64,000 bases of DNA from Prolixibacteraceae bacterium (GTDB taxonomy: Bacteria > Bacteroidota > Bacteroidia > Bacteroidales > Prolixibacteraceae), in the NCBI GenBank assembly GCA_030602265.1, contig JAUWAB010000015.1, forward strand, positions 1-64,000, given 5' to 3'. Position 1 is the first letter of the stretch. Each line of letters opens with the position of its first letter. The notes beneath the pieces are model-generated. The model searched no databases. It was not told the origin of the DNA and saw only the letters and a list, made by a program, of their open reading frames with translations. The position numbers were made by a program, and so were the translations under genes. Of the stretch, positions 25,491 to 34,872 are shown piece after piece.

Positions 25491-26570
25491 ATGAAGCACT
25501 ATAAAATTATAGATTTTTATATCACCAGGAAATTCCTGGGAACCTTCTTCTATTCCATTGCACTGATCATCAGTATTGCCATTGTTTTCGACATATCAGA
25601 GAACCTTGATGATTTCATTTCCAAGGATATACCCACCCGCGACATCATATTTGAATATTACCTGAATTTCATTCCCTATTTCGCGAACCTGTTCAGTCCA
25701 CTCTTCACCTTTATCGCTGTAATTTATTTCACTTCAAAGATGGCCTACAACAGCGAAATTATTGCCATCCTGAGCAGCGGAGTGTCTTACAAACGGCTGA
25801 TGAGGCCATACCTGGTATCGGCAACCATCATAGCAGTATTTACCTATATACTTGGTAACCATGTAATTCCGGAGGCCAACAAAGGCCGGGTTGATTTCAG
25901 GAATACCTACATAAACCAGGGAAAGATTCAGACAGAACGAAATATTCACCGGCAGATTGAACCCGGGGTCTACATCTATATGAATACTTTTACCAGCAAT
26001 AACGTTGGGTATCGGTTCACCATCGAGAAATTTGATGACCGTAAACTGAAGGAGAAACTGACCGCCGACAATATCCGCTGGGATGAAGAAAACCGGATTT
26101 GGATTATCAATAACTACTGGAAAAGAACGTTTCACGATGGTTATGAGACTATTGAAAAGGGATATCGGCTGGATACGACACTGAATATGACCCCGGCTGA
26201 GTTCAAAATGGAGCTCAACCTGATGGAGACCCTGAATACGCCGGAACTCAATGCCGAAATTGCCAGTATGCGTCTGCGCGGGGTTAATTCCGTCAATTAC
26301 GTTATTGAAAAGCATAAACGGAGGGCTGGTCCATTTTCTGCATTTATCCTGACCATTATAGGCGTTTCCCTGGCTTCCCGGAAAATCAAAGGAGGCTTGG
26401 GGCTGCATTTAGGGCTCGGGCTCCTGCTCAGTTTTTCCTACATCCTTTTTCAGCAGATTGCCGTAGTATTTTCGATTAACGGAAATACCCCCCCCGTAAT
26501 AGCGGTTTGGATCCCCAATGTGCTTTACAGCATCATCGCTTTGATGCTCTACAAATGGGCAGCCAGATAA
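25491..26570 (+). CDS. LptF/LptG family permease (YjgP/YjgQ)
   Basis: 359 residues with the LptF/G layout: three N-terminal TM helices (about 16-35, 60-80, 103-122), a periplasmic beta-jellyroll of about 150 residues, and three C-terminal TM helices (about 278-295, 302-322, 334-353). The conserved cytoplasmic loop segment (EIIAILSSGVSYKRLMRPYL) that contacts the LptB ATPase is clear. These permeases extract lipopolysaccharide from the inner membrane. Bacteroidetes tend to carry LptF and LptG in separate places; which one this is I cannot tell, although LptG is more likely from its size. It is co-transcribed with tgt. Confidence 0.88.
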   Translation: MKHYKIIDFYITRKFLGTFFYSIALIISIAIVFDISENLDDFISKDIPTRDIIFEYYLNFIPYFANLFSPLFTFIAVIYFTSKMAYNSEIIAILSSGVSYKRLMRPYLVSATIIAVFTYILGNHVIPEANKGRVDFRNTYINQGKIQTERNIHRQIEPGVYIYMNTFTSNNVGYRFTIEKFDDRKLKEKLTADNIRWDEENRIWIINNYWKRTFHDGYETIEKGYRLDTTLNMTPAEFKMELNLMETLNTPELNAEIASMRLRGVNSVNYVIEKHKRRAGPFSAFILTIIGVSLASRKIKGGLGLHLGLGLLLSFSYILFQQIAVVFSINGNTPPVIAVWIPNVLYSIIALMLYKWAAR

Positions 26571-26744
26571 AGCGCTGACAGGGAAACAATTACAAGGTCT
26601 TACGTCAGTCAGGCAAAAAACAGCAACATGTTATCTCCCGGAAATTTTTAACCGAAAAGTAAATTTATTCAAAAACAAGCAGTTACGAAAGTTTAAATTG
26701 CGTTAAAAGATCAGGCATTAAAAATTCCCGTTTGAAAAAAAAAC

Positions 26745-26752
26745 TATTTTTG
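26745..26752 (+). promoter_or_regulatory. Candidate -7 element for the carboxyltransferase operon
   Basis: TATTTTTG is an exact TAnnTTTG match, 62 nt before the ATG. A TTTG at 26731 is too close (10-nt gap) to be its -33 partner. The leader after it holds an ACCGGT-rich stretch (CCGGTTTAACCGGTACGAAAACCGGT) that can fold. Confidence 0.4.
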
Positions 26753-26814
26753 ACCCGGTTTAACCGGTACGAAAACCGGTAAGAGACCGGAGTGATAATT
26801 AAAATATACATTTT

Positions 26815-28359
26815 ATGTCATTAAGAAGCAATATCCTGGATCTCCGTAAGCGCAAGCAGGAGGTTCAGAAGGGAGGTGGCGACGAGGCCATCGAAAAACA
26901 GGCGCAAATGGGGAAACTCACTGCCCGCGAAAGGATCCTCGCCATTCTCGACGAAAATTCCTTCCATGAATATGATCTTTTTGTTGAACACACTGCCCGT
27001 GATTTTGGTATGGAAACCAAGGTTCTTCACGGCGACGGAGTGATTATCGGAACGGGTACCATTTTCAACAAGCCTGTCTGTATTTTTGCACAGGACTTTA
27101 CCGTAGCCGGTGGATCGTTAGGGCAGATGCATGCCCGCAAGATCACCAAAATCATGGACCATGCCCTGAAGATGAGGGTCCCGCTTATCGGTATCAACGA
27201 CTCCGGGGGTGCACGTATCCAGGAAGGTGTAAACTCTTTGGCCGGTTACGGGGAGATCTTCTTCCGCAACACACTGGCTTCAGGAGTTATTCCACAGATT
27301 TCCGTAATTTTAGGCCCCTGCGCAGGAGGTGCGGTATATTCACCGGCACTTACCGATTTTGTTTTCGTGGTTGAAAACATCTCCAAAATGTTTATCACCG
27401 GCCCAAGTGTTATCAAGTCGGTTTTGGGTGAGGACATTTCGATGGAAGAGCTTGGCGGCGCAAGGGTACACGCGGAAATCACCGGAAATGCCCATTTCTA
27501 TGCCATGAGTGAAATGGAATGTTTCGACCAGATTAAAAGTCTGATTTCGTATATTCCCTGGAACAATAAGGAGAAAGCACAGGCCGTTCCTCCCAAACTG
27601 CCTAAAAAAGGTAAAGGCATCGACAAACTGGTTCCTGCCGACCCGAGGATCCCTTATGATATGCGGGAAATAATCAAATCGATCACCGATGGTTCGGAAT
27701 TCCTCGAAATCATGGAGCACTTTGCTCCGAACATCATTATCGGCTTCGGTCGCCTGGAAGGAGAAACTGTTGGATTTGTAGCCAATCAGCCACTGGTTCT
27801 GGCAGGTGTGTTAGACTGTGACAGCTCCGATAAGGCTGCCCGGTTTATCCGTTACTGCGACTCCTTTAATATCCCGATTGTCACCTTGGAAGACCTGCCG
27901 GGATACCTTCCGGGTGTCGACCAGGAACACGCCGGGGTTATACGTCACGGGGCCAAGATACTTTACGCTTACAGCGAAGCCACAGTACCAAAAGTAACCG
28001 TCATCCTCCGCAAAGCATACGGTGGCGGTTATATCGCCATGAACTCACGCCACCTGCGCGCCGACTTTGTTTTTGCCTGGCCGGGAGCAGAAATCGCCGT
28101 TATGGGACCTGAAGGCGCTGCCAATATCGTTTTCAGGAAAGAAATCATGGAGGCCGAAGACCCAGAAGCCATGCGCCAGCAGAAGATTCAGGAGTATAAG
28201 GAAAAATTCGCCAACCCATATGTGGCAGCGGCCAAAGGGTATATCGACGAAGTAATCGAGCCTGCCGAAACCCGGCACAGAATTCTTCATGCCCTCAAGG
28301 TTTCCAAAAACAAGAGTGTATTCCTGCCGGATAAAAAACATGGGATCCCACCATTTTAA
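26815..28359 (+). CDS. mmdA: Acyl-CoA carboxylase / methylmalonyl-CoA decarboxylase carboxyltransferase subunit
   Basis: 514 residues, the full length of PccB/MmdA-type carboxyltransferases. It moves a carboxyl group between an acyl-CoA (propionyl/methylmalonyl) and biotin. The two crotonase-like halves are clear: an N-half oxyanion site in GINDSGGARIQEGV and GPCAGGAVYSPAL, and a C-half with EDLPGYLPGVDQEHAGVIRHGAK and AYGGGYIAMNSRHL plus WPGAEIAVMGPEGA. It is followed after 39 bp by the biotin carrier. Without a biotin carboxylase (making it propionyl-CoA carboxylase) or a membrane Na+-pumping subunit (making it methylmalonyl-CoA decarboxylase) nearby, the direction of the reaction cannot be decided; the symbol is tentative. 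Confidence 0.9.
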   Translation: MSLRSNILDLRKRKQEVQKGGGDEAIEKQAQMGKLTARERILAILDENSFHEYDLFVEHTARDFGMETKVLHGDGVIIGTGTIFNKPVCIFAQDFTVAGGSLGQMHARKITKIMDHALKMRVPLIGINDSGGARIQEGVNSLAGYGEIFFRNTLASGVIPQISVILGPCAGGAVYSPALTDFVFVVENISKMFITGPSVIKSVLGEDISMEELGGARVHAEITGNAHFYAMSEMECFDQIKSLISYIPWNNKEKAQAVPPKLPKKGKGIDKLVPADPRIPYDMREIIKSITDGSEFLEIMEHFAPNIIIGFGRLEGETVGFVANQPLVLAGVLDCDSSDKAARFIRYCDSFNIPIVTLEDLPGYLPGVDQEHAGVIRHGAKILYAYSEATVPKVTVILRKAYGGGYIAMNSRHLRADFVFAWPGAEIAVMGPEGAANIVFRKEIMEAEDPEAMRQQKIQEYKEKFANPYVAAAKGYIDEVIEPAETRHRILHALKVSKNKSVFLPDKKHGIPPF

Positions 28360-28398
28360 CCATCGGAAATTTTTATCAGTAACCACTAATAAAAAATT

Positions 28399-28743
28399 AT
28401 GGCTGAAGAAAAAAAAGATACTATCCCAATGGAATCCCTGATTGTGCAGGGTGCCAGATATGAGACTACCCTGACCCGGAAATTCAAAAACCGTAAAGTG
28501 TGGGTGCCCCATAATCCCAACCTGATTACCTCTTTCATCCCGGGAACCATTATTGACATTATGGCAAAAACCGGACAGAAAGTTAAGGCAGGGACGTCCA
28601 TCCTGGTGTTGGAAGCAATGAAAATGCATAACAACGTACTAATGCCGTTCGATGGAGAAATCGTGAAGATCAACGTCCAGCGCGACGAAATTGTACCTAA
28701 AAACCACGTCATGGTCGAGGTAAAACCCGTTCAGATCAGGTAG
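28399..28743 (+). CDS. Biotin carboxyl carrier protein of the acyl-CoA carboxylase/decarboxylase
   Basis: 114 residues. The C-terminal half is a biotinyl domain with the biotinylation site EAMKM (Lys about 75) and the flanking PGTI...V.AG pattern. The N-terminal 45 residues are charged and lack the Pro/Ala linker usual in MmdC. It is the carrier for the carboxyltransferase encoded just upstream. A strong terminator follows, closing a two-gene operon. Confidence 0.92.
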   Translation: MAEEKKDTIPMESLIVQGARYETTLTRKFKNRKVWVPHNPNLITSFIPGTIIDIMAKTGQKVKAGTSILVLEAMKMHNNVLMPFDGEIVKINVQRDEIVPKNHVMVEVKPVQIR

Positions 28744-28777
28744 ACAACTTTTTAATACGGATTTTAAATACAGAAGA

Positions 28778-28810
28778 GGTTGCCGGAAATTCCGGTAACC
28801 TTTTTTTTTT
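28778..28810 (+). terminator. Rho-independent terminator after the biotin carrier gene
   Basis: GGTTGCCGGA pairs with TCCGGTAACC (one G-T wobble) around a 3-nt loop, 28778-28800, followed by ten T residues. Confidence 0.92.
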
Positions 28811-28845
28811 AAAAAAAAGAACAGGCCGCCCATTGCAACCTGTTC
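28811..28845 (-). terminator. Rho-independent terminator for the Trp-Met repeat protein gene
   Basis: GAACAGG (28819-28825) pairs with CCTGTTC (28839-28845). The A8 run at 28811-28818 gives a T8 tract on the minus strand. It lies back to back with the plus-strand terminator. Confidence 0.85.
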
Positions 28846-28888
28846 TAAAAAAAACCAAATAACTAACCTGCCAGACTCCTGTCGAGGT

Positions 28889-29365
28889 TTATGATTTCCA
28901 GATTTGTGTATTCACCATCCATCCCTCGAGTTCCAGGGCTTTGTCCTTTTCAGTGCTGGCCACCGGGTTTCTTTTTGTCCAGTAAGCTTCGTCACTCATC
29001 CAGGATTCAACGGCAACCCTGACTTCGGCTACCGGTACAGGTTTTTCCCAAACCAGAGTACTGGTCATCCAGGATTGTAAAACCAAACCACCCTCTTCGG
29101 CATTCTCAATACGGTCCCAAAAGGCTGTGTTTACCATCCAGTTTTCGAGATGAAGCGATTCCTCACAGACGGTTACCATTTCGAGCAAGGCACCTGGCTG
29201 CCACATCAGGTCACTCAGCATCCAGGATTCAATTTTTGAAGCAGGGTCGGCTACGTTTTCAAGGCTTGAGGCAATTCTTGCGGCTTTCTTCCCGGCTGAA
29301 GCAGTATTACTGAACATTATCCCGGTAAGCAGCACCATTGCGATTGTTAAAATTCGAGTTTTCAT
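28889..29365 (-). CDS. Secreted protein with five Trp-Met repeats, function unknown
   Basis: 158 residues with a signal peptide (MKTRILTIAMVLLTGIMFSNTASA). The mature part is almost wholly five repeats of the form [LIV]-[EQ]-x-W-M-x6-W: W48-M49...W55, W76-M77...W83, W99-M100...W106, W122-M123...W129, W149-M150...W156. The Trp-to-Trp distance is exactly 7 in every copy and copies are spaced 28, 23, 23 and 27 residues apart. The core is acidic and aromatic. I do not recognise the family. It has its own terminator and stands alone. Ligand binding through the Trp ladder or a role as an envelope adhesin or scaffold are guesses only. Confidence 0.75.
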   Translation of the reverse strand: MKTRILTIAMVLLTGIMFSNTASAGKKAARIASSLENVADPASKIESWMLSDLMWQPGALLEMVTVCEESLHLENWMVNTAFWDRIENAEEGGLVLQSWMTSTLVWEKPVPVAEVRVAVESWMSDEAYWTKRNPVASTEKDKALELEGWMVNTQIWKS

Positions 29366-29661
29366 TGTTTTCTGTTTTAAATATTTTCTGACTGTTTCTG
29401 TTGTTTTCTTACACCCAATAGACTAATTAACACTGCAAATGTTACATCGTTTCAGGATGAAAAAAGGTGAAATACGATAAACGGCCCCCCTTTACCGGTG
29501 AATGGCGAAAATCTGCCGACGAAATAAAGAGTGAAAAGTATTTTTTTTTACCGGCAAAGCGTTTATGTGACTGAAGACTTTTCAGAAAACAACTGACCGG
29601 GAGATGCGGACCTGGGGTAAAACCTTGATAAAAAAAGCGGGGAGTTAAATCTTGAGTACGA

Positions 29662-30483
29662 TTATAATATTCCTAATCGGTTCTGATATACAAACAAACC
29701 TTCGCCGGAAAATTCAGTAAGATCAGGAATCCTTTCGCGGAAAAGTCCGAATACAGCAGAACCGCTGCCCGACATGGACGCATAGACCGCACCTGACCGG
29801 TAAAATTGTTCCTTCAAATCACGGATACCCGGATATAACCTGAATACCGGGTCTTCAAAATCGTTTGAAAGGAATTCTTTCCATTCGTCTGCAGGCCGGG
29901 AAAGAATCTCTGTCAGGGGAGTTTCCGGTTTCCGCGGGGTAATCGAACGGTAAGCCTCAGCCGTACTTACTCCGTAGGGCGGTTTGGCGATAACCAGGTG
30001 ATACGCGCTGAGGTCGATGTTCGCCGGAGAAAGTATATGTCCTGTACCTGAGGCAAATGCAGGCCTGTTTTCGATGAAGAAGGGACAATCGGCGCCGATC
30101 CTGGCCGCGAAAGACTTCAGCCTATCAGTGGTTAATCTTAGGCTGAACAGTTCATTGACCATATTCAGCATGAAGGCGGCATCTGCAGATCCCCCTCCTA
30201 ATCCGGCTCCAAACGGGATTACCTTGTGCAGGTGGATTCGTACCGGGGGCAGGTCAAATTCTTTCCGGAGGAGATCATAAGCCCTGACGGCCAGGTTTTT
30301 TCCAGGCTCTGCATCCAATTCCAGGCCAGTGGCTTTGAATTGGAAAGAATTGCCCGGAACCACCTCCAGAATATCAGCAAGTGGTACCGGGTAAAAAAGG
30401 GTTTCCAGGTTATGATAGCCGTCGGGACGGCGTTCGGTGACCTGAAGCCCCAGGTTTATCTTGGCATTCGGAAATGCGATCAT
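29662..30483 (-). CDS. ispE: 4-diphosphocytidyl-2-C-methyl-D-erythritol kinase IspE
   Basis: 273 residues of a GHMP kinase in the MEP isoprenoid pathway. It shows NAKINLGLQVTERRPDGYHNLET at the N-terminus, the ATP-binding PFGAGLGGGSADAAFML loop, GADCPFFIENRPAFASG, and the C-terminal MSGSGSAVFGLF motif. The ATG overlaps the gcvP stop in an ATGA, so it is translationally coupled to gcvP, which is an unrelated function. No other MEP gene is nearby. Confidence 0.95.
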   Translation of the reverse strand: MIAFPNAKINLGLQVTERRPDGYHNLETLFYPVPLADILEVVPGNSFQFKATGLELDAEPGKNLAVRAYDLLRKEFDLPPVRIHLHKVIPFGAGLGGGSADAAFMLNMVNELFSLRLTTDRLKSFAARIGADCPFFIENRPAFASGTGHILSPANIDLSAYHLVIAKPPYGVSTAEAYRSITPRKPETPLTEILSRPADEWKEFLSNDFEDPVFRLYPGIRDLKEQFYRSGAVYASMSGSGSAVFGLFRERIPDLTEFSGEGLFVYQNRLGIL

Positions 30484-33356
30484 TCGCTCATCAGTTCATA
30501 TTCCTCGGGCGAGCCGCAGGTACAGATCAGGTTCCGGTCACCCCATGCGTTATCGACCCTGCCCACCGGCGTCCAGTACTTATTGTTCCTGACCCACTCA
30601 AGCGGCCAGGCCGCCTTTTGCCTGGAATAGGCATGGTTCCACTCGTCTGCACCAATAACAAATGCCGTATGGGGTGCATTTTTCAGGACATTGTCCTCCC
30701 GGTCAGCCTTACCCGTCTCAATTTCCTTTATTTCGCTGAATATCTGGTTAAGGGCTTCTATAAACCGGTCGAGTTCCTGAAGCGATTCACTTTCGGTAGG
30801 TTCAACCATCAGTGTTCCCGCCACCGGGAACGAAAGGGTTGGTGCGTGGAATCCGTAATCCATAAGCCTTTTGGCGATATCCGTTTCGGTAATACCGCTG
30901 GAAGCCTTCAGGTGGCGGCATTCCATGATCAGTTCATGGGCGACCCTGCCGTTCTCGCCGGTGTAAAGGATACCATAATTATCTTTCAATGCGGAAGCGA
31001 TATAGTTCGCATTTAGTATGGCCATTTCGGTAGCTTTTTTCAGTCCGTCGCCTCCCATCATTTTGATGTAACCGTAAGTAATAGGAAGAACTGAAGCGCT
31101 TCCCCAGGGTGCGGCAGCCACCGCGTTGATCCCCACATGGCCGTTGTTCATGATGGGATGGGAAGGCAGAAAACCAACCAGGTGCTCAGCCACGGCGATG
31201 GGGCCTACTCCCGGACCGCCGCCGCCATGAGGAATGGCAAAGGTTTTATGCAGGTTCAGGTGGCAAACATCAGCCCCGATGATACCCGGATTGGTCAACC
31301 CTACCTGGGCATTCATGTTGGCACCATCCATATAAACCTGGCCTCCGCACGCATGGATGATGTCGCACATCCCGGCTATAGCCTGTTCGAATACACCGTG
31401 GGTCGAAGGATAAGTAACCATAAAGGCTGAAAGTACATCCCGGTATTTTTCGGCTTTGGCCCTGAGGTCATCAACATCGATATTGCCACGCGCATCGCAG
31501 GCGACCACCACCACTTCCATACCGGCCATGACCGCACTTGCCGGGTTGGTACCGTGGGCCGATGAAGGGATAAGCACCACATTGCGTGCCTCCTCTCCCC
31601 TGCTGGCATGATAAGCCCTGATTACCATCAGGCCTGTATATTCACCCGAAGCCCCGGAATTGGGCATCAGGCTTACATCAGCCATCCCTGTGATTTCAGC
31701 CAGGTCGCGGCGCAGTTCCTCCATCATCAGATGGTAGCCCATCGCCTGGTTTTTGGGCACAAAAGGATGTATCCCGTTGAATTCTATCCAGCTGAGCGGC
31801 AGCATTTCGGTAGCCGCATTCAGCTTCATGGTGCATGAACCCAGAGAAATCATCGAGTGGGTAAGGGAAATATCCTTTAGTTCGAGAGATTTGATGTACC
31901 TGACCATTTCGGTTTCAGAACGGTATTTATTGAAAACCTCCTGCTGCATATAGGATGAAGAACGCTGAAACTGCCTGTCGAAAGTGCACTCTTCGGGTAC
32001 TGAATCTACCTTGACCTGTGGCTTGTTTGCCGCTTTGGCAAAGACTTCGATAATCCAGTTGATGTCGTCCATATTGGTGGTTTCATCAATACTTATCCCG
32101 ACCTCCCCGTTGGGGAAATAACGGAAGTTCATTTCCAGATCGAGTGACAGCCATTCGATATCCTCCCGTTTTACATGCGGAGGCAGGGCAATCCGGATGG
32201 TATCGAAGAAGTTCAGGTTTTTCTGGCTGTACCCCAGCTTTTCCACCTCCCGCGATATCAGTGAGGCGATGCAGTGGATTCTGCGCGCTATCATCTGAAT
32301 GCCTTCCGGACCATGGTAAACGGCATAGAAACTGGCCATATTGGCTAACAAAGCCTGGGCAGTACAGATATTGGATGTAGCCTTCTCACGCTTGATGTGC
32401 TGTTCGCGGGTCTGAAGGGCCATCCGGAGTGCTCGTCTCCCATGGGAATCTTTGGTAACCCCGATTATTCTTCCGGGCATGATCCTCTTGAATTCGTCCT
32501 TTGCTGCGAAGAAAGCCGCATGCGGGCCGCCATACCCCATGGGTACGCCAAACCGCTGACTGCTGCCGAAAACGATGTCGGCGCCCCATTCTCCCGGAGG
32601 GGTCAGCAGGGCAAGAGAGAGCAGGTCGGCAGCCACCGCTACCCGGATATCCCTCTGGCTGGCCATTCCGGCCATGCCACGGTAATCGGGAATTTCCCCG
32701 TCGGAATTGGGATATTGAACTATAATCCCGAAAACATCATCAGAGTAGTCAAATTCGGTGAAGGGCATTACAGACAGCTTGATCCCTAATGGTTCAGCAC
32801 GGGTTATCAGGACATCCAGTGTCTGGGGCCATATCTTTTCATCTACCAGCAGCCTGTTGACACCGGCTTTCACCATTTGCCGCGAGCGGGCGGCAAACAT
32901 CATGGCCATGGCCTCGGCAGCCGCAGTCGCCTCATCCAGAAGGGAAGCGTTGGCAATTTCCATGGCCGTCAGTTCACAAACCATCGTCTGGAAATTCAGC
33001 AGGGCCTCAAGTCGTCCCTGTGAAATTTCTGCCTGATAGGGTGTATACGACGTGTACCATGCCGGATTCTCCAGGACATTACGAAGGATTACCGCTGGGG
33101 TAATGGTATCATAATACCCCATTCCGATATAAGTGTTGAACACTTTATTCCGGGAAGCCAGTTCCAGGATCTTACGGAAATACTTGCGCTCGCTCAGCCC
33201 GTCACCCAGGCGGAGCGGCTCTTTTAAACGTATGTCTTCAGGTACGATCTGGTCAATCAGTTCATCGACCGATCCGGCCCCGATTTTCTCAAGCATGGTC
33301 TCTATTTCGTAATCACGCGGACCGATATGACGGTTTACAAATTTATCTATCAGCAT
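30480..33356 (-). CDS. gcvP: Glycine dehydrogenase (decarboxylating), P-protein, GcvP
   Basis: 958 residues, the fused full-length P-protein of the glycine cleavage system. It decarboxylates glycine with PLP and passes the aminomethyl group to the lipoyl group of the H-protein. The PLP lysine is K704 in LHKTFAIPHGGGGPG. Both halves of the duplicated fold are present (the N-half with YYDTITPAVILRNV, the C-half with THSMISLGSCTMKLNAATEM). No gcvT or gcvH is in the window. Upstream on the same strand lie a metallo-beta-lactamase fold hydrolase and pcm; downstream ispE. Confidence 0.97.
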   Translation of the reverse strand: MLIDKFVNRHIGPRDYEIETMLEKIGAGSVDELIDQIVPEDIRLKEPLRLGDGLSERKYFRKILELASRNKVFNTYIGMGYYDTITPAVILRNVLENPAWYTSYTPYQAEISQGRLEALLNFQTMVCELTAMEIANASLLDEATAAAEAMAMMFAARSRQMVKAGVNRLLVDEKIWPQTLDVLITRAEPLGIKLSVMPFTEFDYSDDVFGIIVQYPNSDGEIPDYRGMAGMASQRDIRVAVAADLLSLALLTPPGEWGADIVFGSSQRFGVPMGYGGPHAAFFAAKDEFKRIMPGRIIGVTKDSHGRRALRMALQTREQHIKREKATSNICTAQALLANMASFYAVYHGPEGIQMIARRIHCIASLISREVEKLGYSQKNLNFFDTIRIALPPHVKREDIEWLSLDLEMNFRYFPNGEVGISIDETTNMDDINWIIEVFAKAANKPQVKVDSVPEECTFDRQFQRSSSYMQQEVFNKYRSETEMVRYIKSLELKDISLTHSMISLGSCTMKLNAATEMLPLSWIEFNGIHPFVPKNQAMGYHLMMEELRRDLAEITGMADVSLMPNSGASGEYTGLMVIRAYHASRGEEARNVVLIPSSAHGTNPASAVMAGMEVVVVACDARGNIDVDDLRAKAEKYRDVLSAFMVTYPSTHGVFEQAIAGMCDIIHACGGQVYMDGANMNAQVGLTNPGIIGADVCHLNLHKTFAIPHGGGGPGVGPIAVAEHLVGFLPSHPIMNNGHVGINAVAAAPWGSASVLPITYGYIKMMGGDGLKKATEMAILNANYIASALKDNYGILYTGENGRVAHELIMECRHLKASSGITETDIAKRLMDYGFHAPTLSFPVAGTLMVEPTESESLQELDRFIEALNQIFSEIKEIETGKADREDNVLKNAPHTAFVIGADEWNHAYSRQKAAWPLEWVRNNKYWTPVGRVDNAWGDRNLICTCGSPEEYELMSE

Positions 33357-33441
33357 TGTTCCTGTATTTTATATTTTTCAAACAGCAATATTACAAGAGA
33401 TAATTTCTAAAAAAAATGACTTTCCATAGGTGAAAGCCAGG

Positions 33442-34080
33442 TCAGGTAAGAAAAGGATTATTGAATTTCTCAAATCCGACGGACGTTTCCGGTCCATGAC
33501 CCGAATAGACCCTGGTTTCCTCAGGGAGGACCAGCAATTTATTCCGGATATTATTTATCAGCGTCTCATAATTTCCGCCGGGCAGGTCAGTGCGGCCGAT
33601 ACTTCCGTAGAAGAGCACATCGCCAGCCATCAGGAATTTGTCTTGTGCGGAATAAAAAACCACATGTCCCGGTGAATGACCCGGTACATGAAACACCTCC
33701 AGCGAAGAATCGCCAAATTTCACCGGTTCGCCCTCCCTTACAAAACCATCGGGAGCACCGGGAGCATCCATCGTGAAACCAAACATCTCCGCCTGGACGG
33801 AAGACCTTTCAATCAGGAAAACATCGTCGGGGTGACAATAAAACTTCAGGTCATATTTTTTGCGCAGTTCTCCGATGCCCATCAGATGGTCGAAATGGCA
33901 ATGTGTATTAACGAGTGCAACCGGTCTGAGCTCTTTCCGCCGGATAAACGTATCCAACTCATCATATTCCTCACCATAATAAAATCCGGCATCCACCAGA
34001 ATGCACTCCCCGGTTTCGTCGTAAAGCAGGTAACTGTTCTCACGAAGGGGATTAACGATAAATTTCTCAACGTATATCAT
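33442..34080 (-). CDS. Metallo-beta-lactamase fold hydrolase, glyoxalase II-like
   Basis: 212 residues with the THCHFDH zinc motif, followed by the HSPGHV His, a GDVLFYGSIGRTDLPGG segment with the bridging Asp, and a C-terminal SGHGPETSV with the last His. These match the YcbL/glyoxalase II-like group of hydroxyacylglutathione or other thioester hydrolases. No signal peptide is seen. The C-terminal substrate domain of true glyoxalase II is absent, so its substrate is unknown. It lies between pcm (38-bp gap) and gcvP (85-bp gap). Confidence 0.9.
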   Translation of the reverse strand: MIYVEKFIVNPLRENSYLLYDETGECILVDAGFYYGEEYDELDTFIRRKELRPVALVNTHCHFDHLMGIGELRKKYDLKFYCHPDDVFLIERSSVQAEMFGFTMDAPGAPDGFVREGEPVKFGDSSLEVFHVPGHSPGHVVFYSAQDKFLMAGDVLFYGSIGRTDLPGGNYETLINNIRNKLLVLPEETRVYSGHGPETSVGFEKFNNPFLT

Positions 34081-34118
34081 ACCATACAGATTTCACAGAA
34101 AACAAACAGAAGACAGGG

Positions 34119-34769
34119 TTAGTTTACCGTACCCTTCAGCAACGGAACGAAAACAAAACTCCCGTGCTTTTCAGTAACATACTCATCTTCACCAATGCGG
34201 GTAATCAGCAGCATTTCCTGGCTGTCGGTTTTTCCGACTGGTATGACCATCTTCCCGCCGATGACCAGTTGTCCTAACAGCTCCTCCGGGACATAGGGAG
34301 CCCCGGCGGTAACCAATATCCTGTCGAATGGCCCGTAGGTTGGCAGTCCCTTGTACCCGTCACCCAGAAAAAAGGCGGGTTGGTATCCCAGCCCGGGAAG
34401 GAGTTGCTGTGCCGAGACATAGAGTTCGCGCTGCCGCTCAATGGTGTAGACCTTAGCTTTCAGTTCACAAAGGACGGCAGCCTGGTAGCCAGAACCGGTA
34501 CCCACTTCCAGCACTTTGCAAAGTGGGAAAACATCGAGCAGCTGGGTCTGAAAGGCAACGGTATAGGGCTGGGAAATGGTCTGACCTGCCGCGATCGGAA
34601 AAGCCTGGTCCCGGTAGGCAAAACCGACAAATGAACTGTCCATAAACGCATGCCGGGGCACCCTGGAAATGGCTTCCAGTACCTTCTCATCCCGTATTCC
34701 CTTAATTTTCAAACCCTCCACCAGCTTCTTCCGCATACCCTGATGGCGGGGCGTATCGATTAATGACAT
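34119..34769 (-). CDS. pcm: Protein-L-isoaspartate O-methyltransferase
   Basis: 216 residues, the normal length of this repair enzyme, which methylates L-isoaspartyl residues in damaged proteins using SAM. The family start pattern PRHAFMD, AYRDQAFPIAAGQTISQPYTVA, the SAM motif VLEVGTGSGYQAAVL, and DRILVTAGAP are all present. Probably first gene of the pcm-MBL-gcvP-ispE run on the minus strand. A -7-like element (TAGTTTTG) lies 16 nt upstream. Confidence 0.95.
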   Translation of the reverse strand: MSLIDTPRHQGMRKKLVEGLKIKGIRDEKVLEAISRVPRHAFMDSSFVGFAYRDQAFPIAAGQTISQPYTVAFQTQLLDVFPLCKVLEVGTGSGYQAAVLCELKAKVYTIERQRELYVSAQQLLPGLGYQPAFFLGDGYKGLPTYGPFDRILVTAGAPYVPEELLGQLVIGGKMVIPVGKTDSQEMLLITRIGEDEYVTEKHGSFVFVPLLKGTVN

Positions 34770-34785
34770 ATCCGCAGATTTGCCG

Positions 34786-34793
34786 CAAAACTA
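34786..34793 (-). promoter_or_regulatory. Candidate -7 element for pcm
   Basis: The minus strand reads TAGTTTTG, 16 nt before the pcm ATG. A TTTTG lies 15 nt further upstream, shorter than the ideal spacing. Confidence 0.35.
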
Positions 34794-34872
34794 ACTCAAA
34801 AAACCGTGCAAAAGCCACCAGGGCACCAGACCGATATTAACATTTCAGGTTAATAAGTTATTTCCCCCGAAA

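Noticed and set aside
25734-26408. A 224-codon minus-strand frame inside the LptF/G gene
   Set aside because: It lies wholly antisense to a clearly conserved gene and its translation has no recognisable features.
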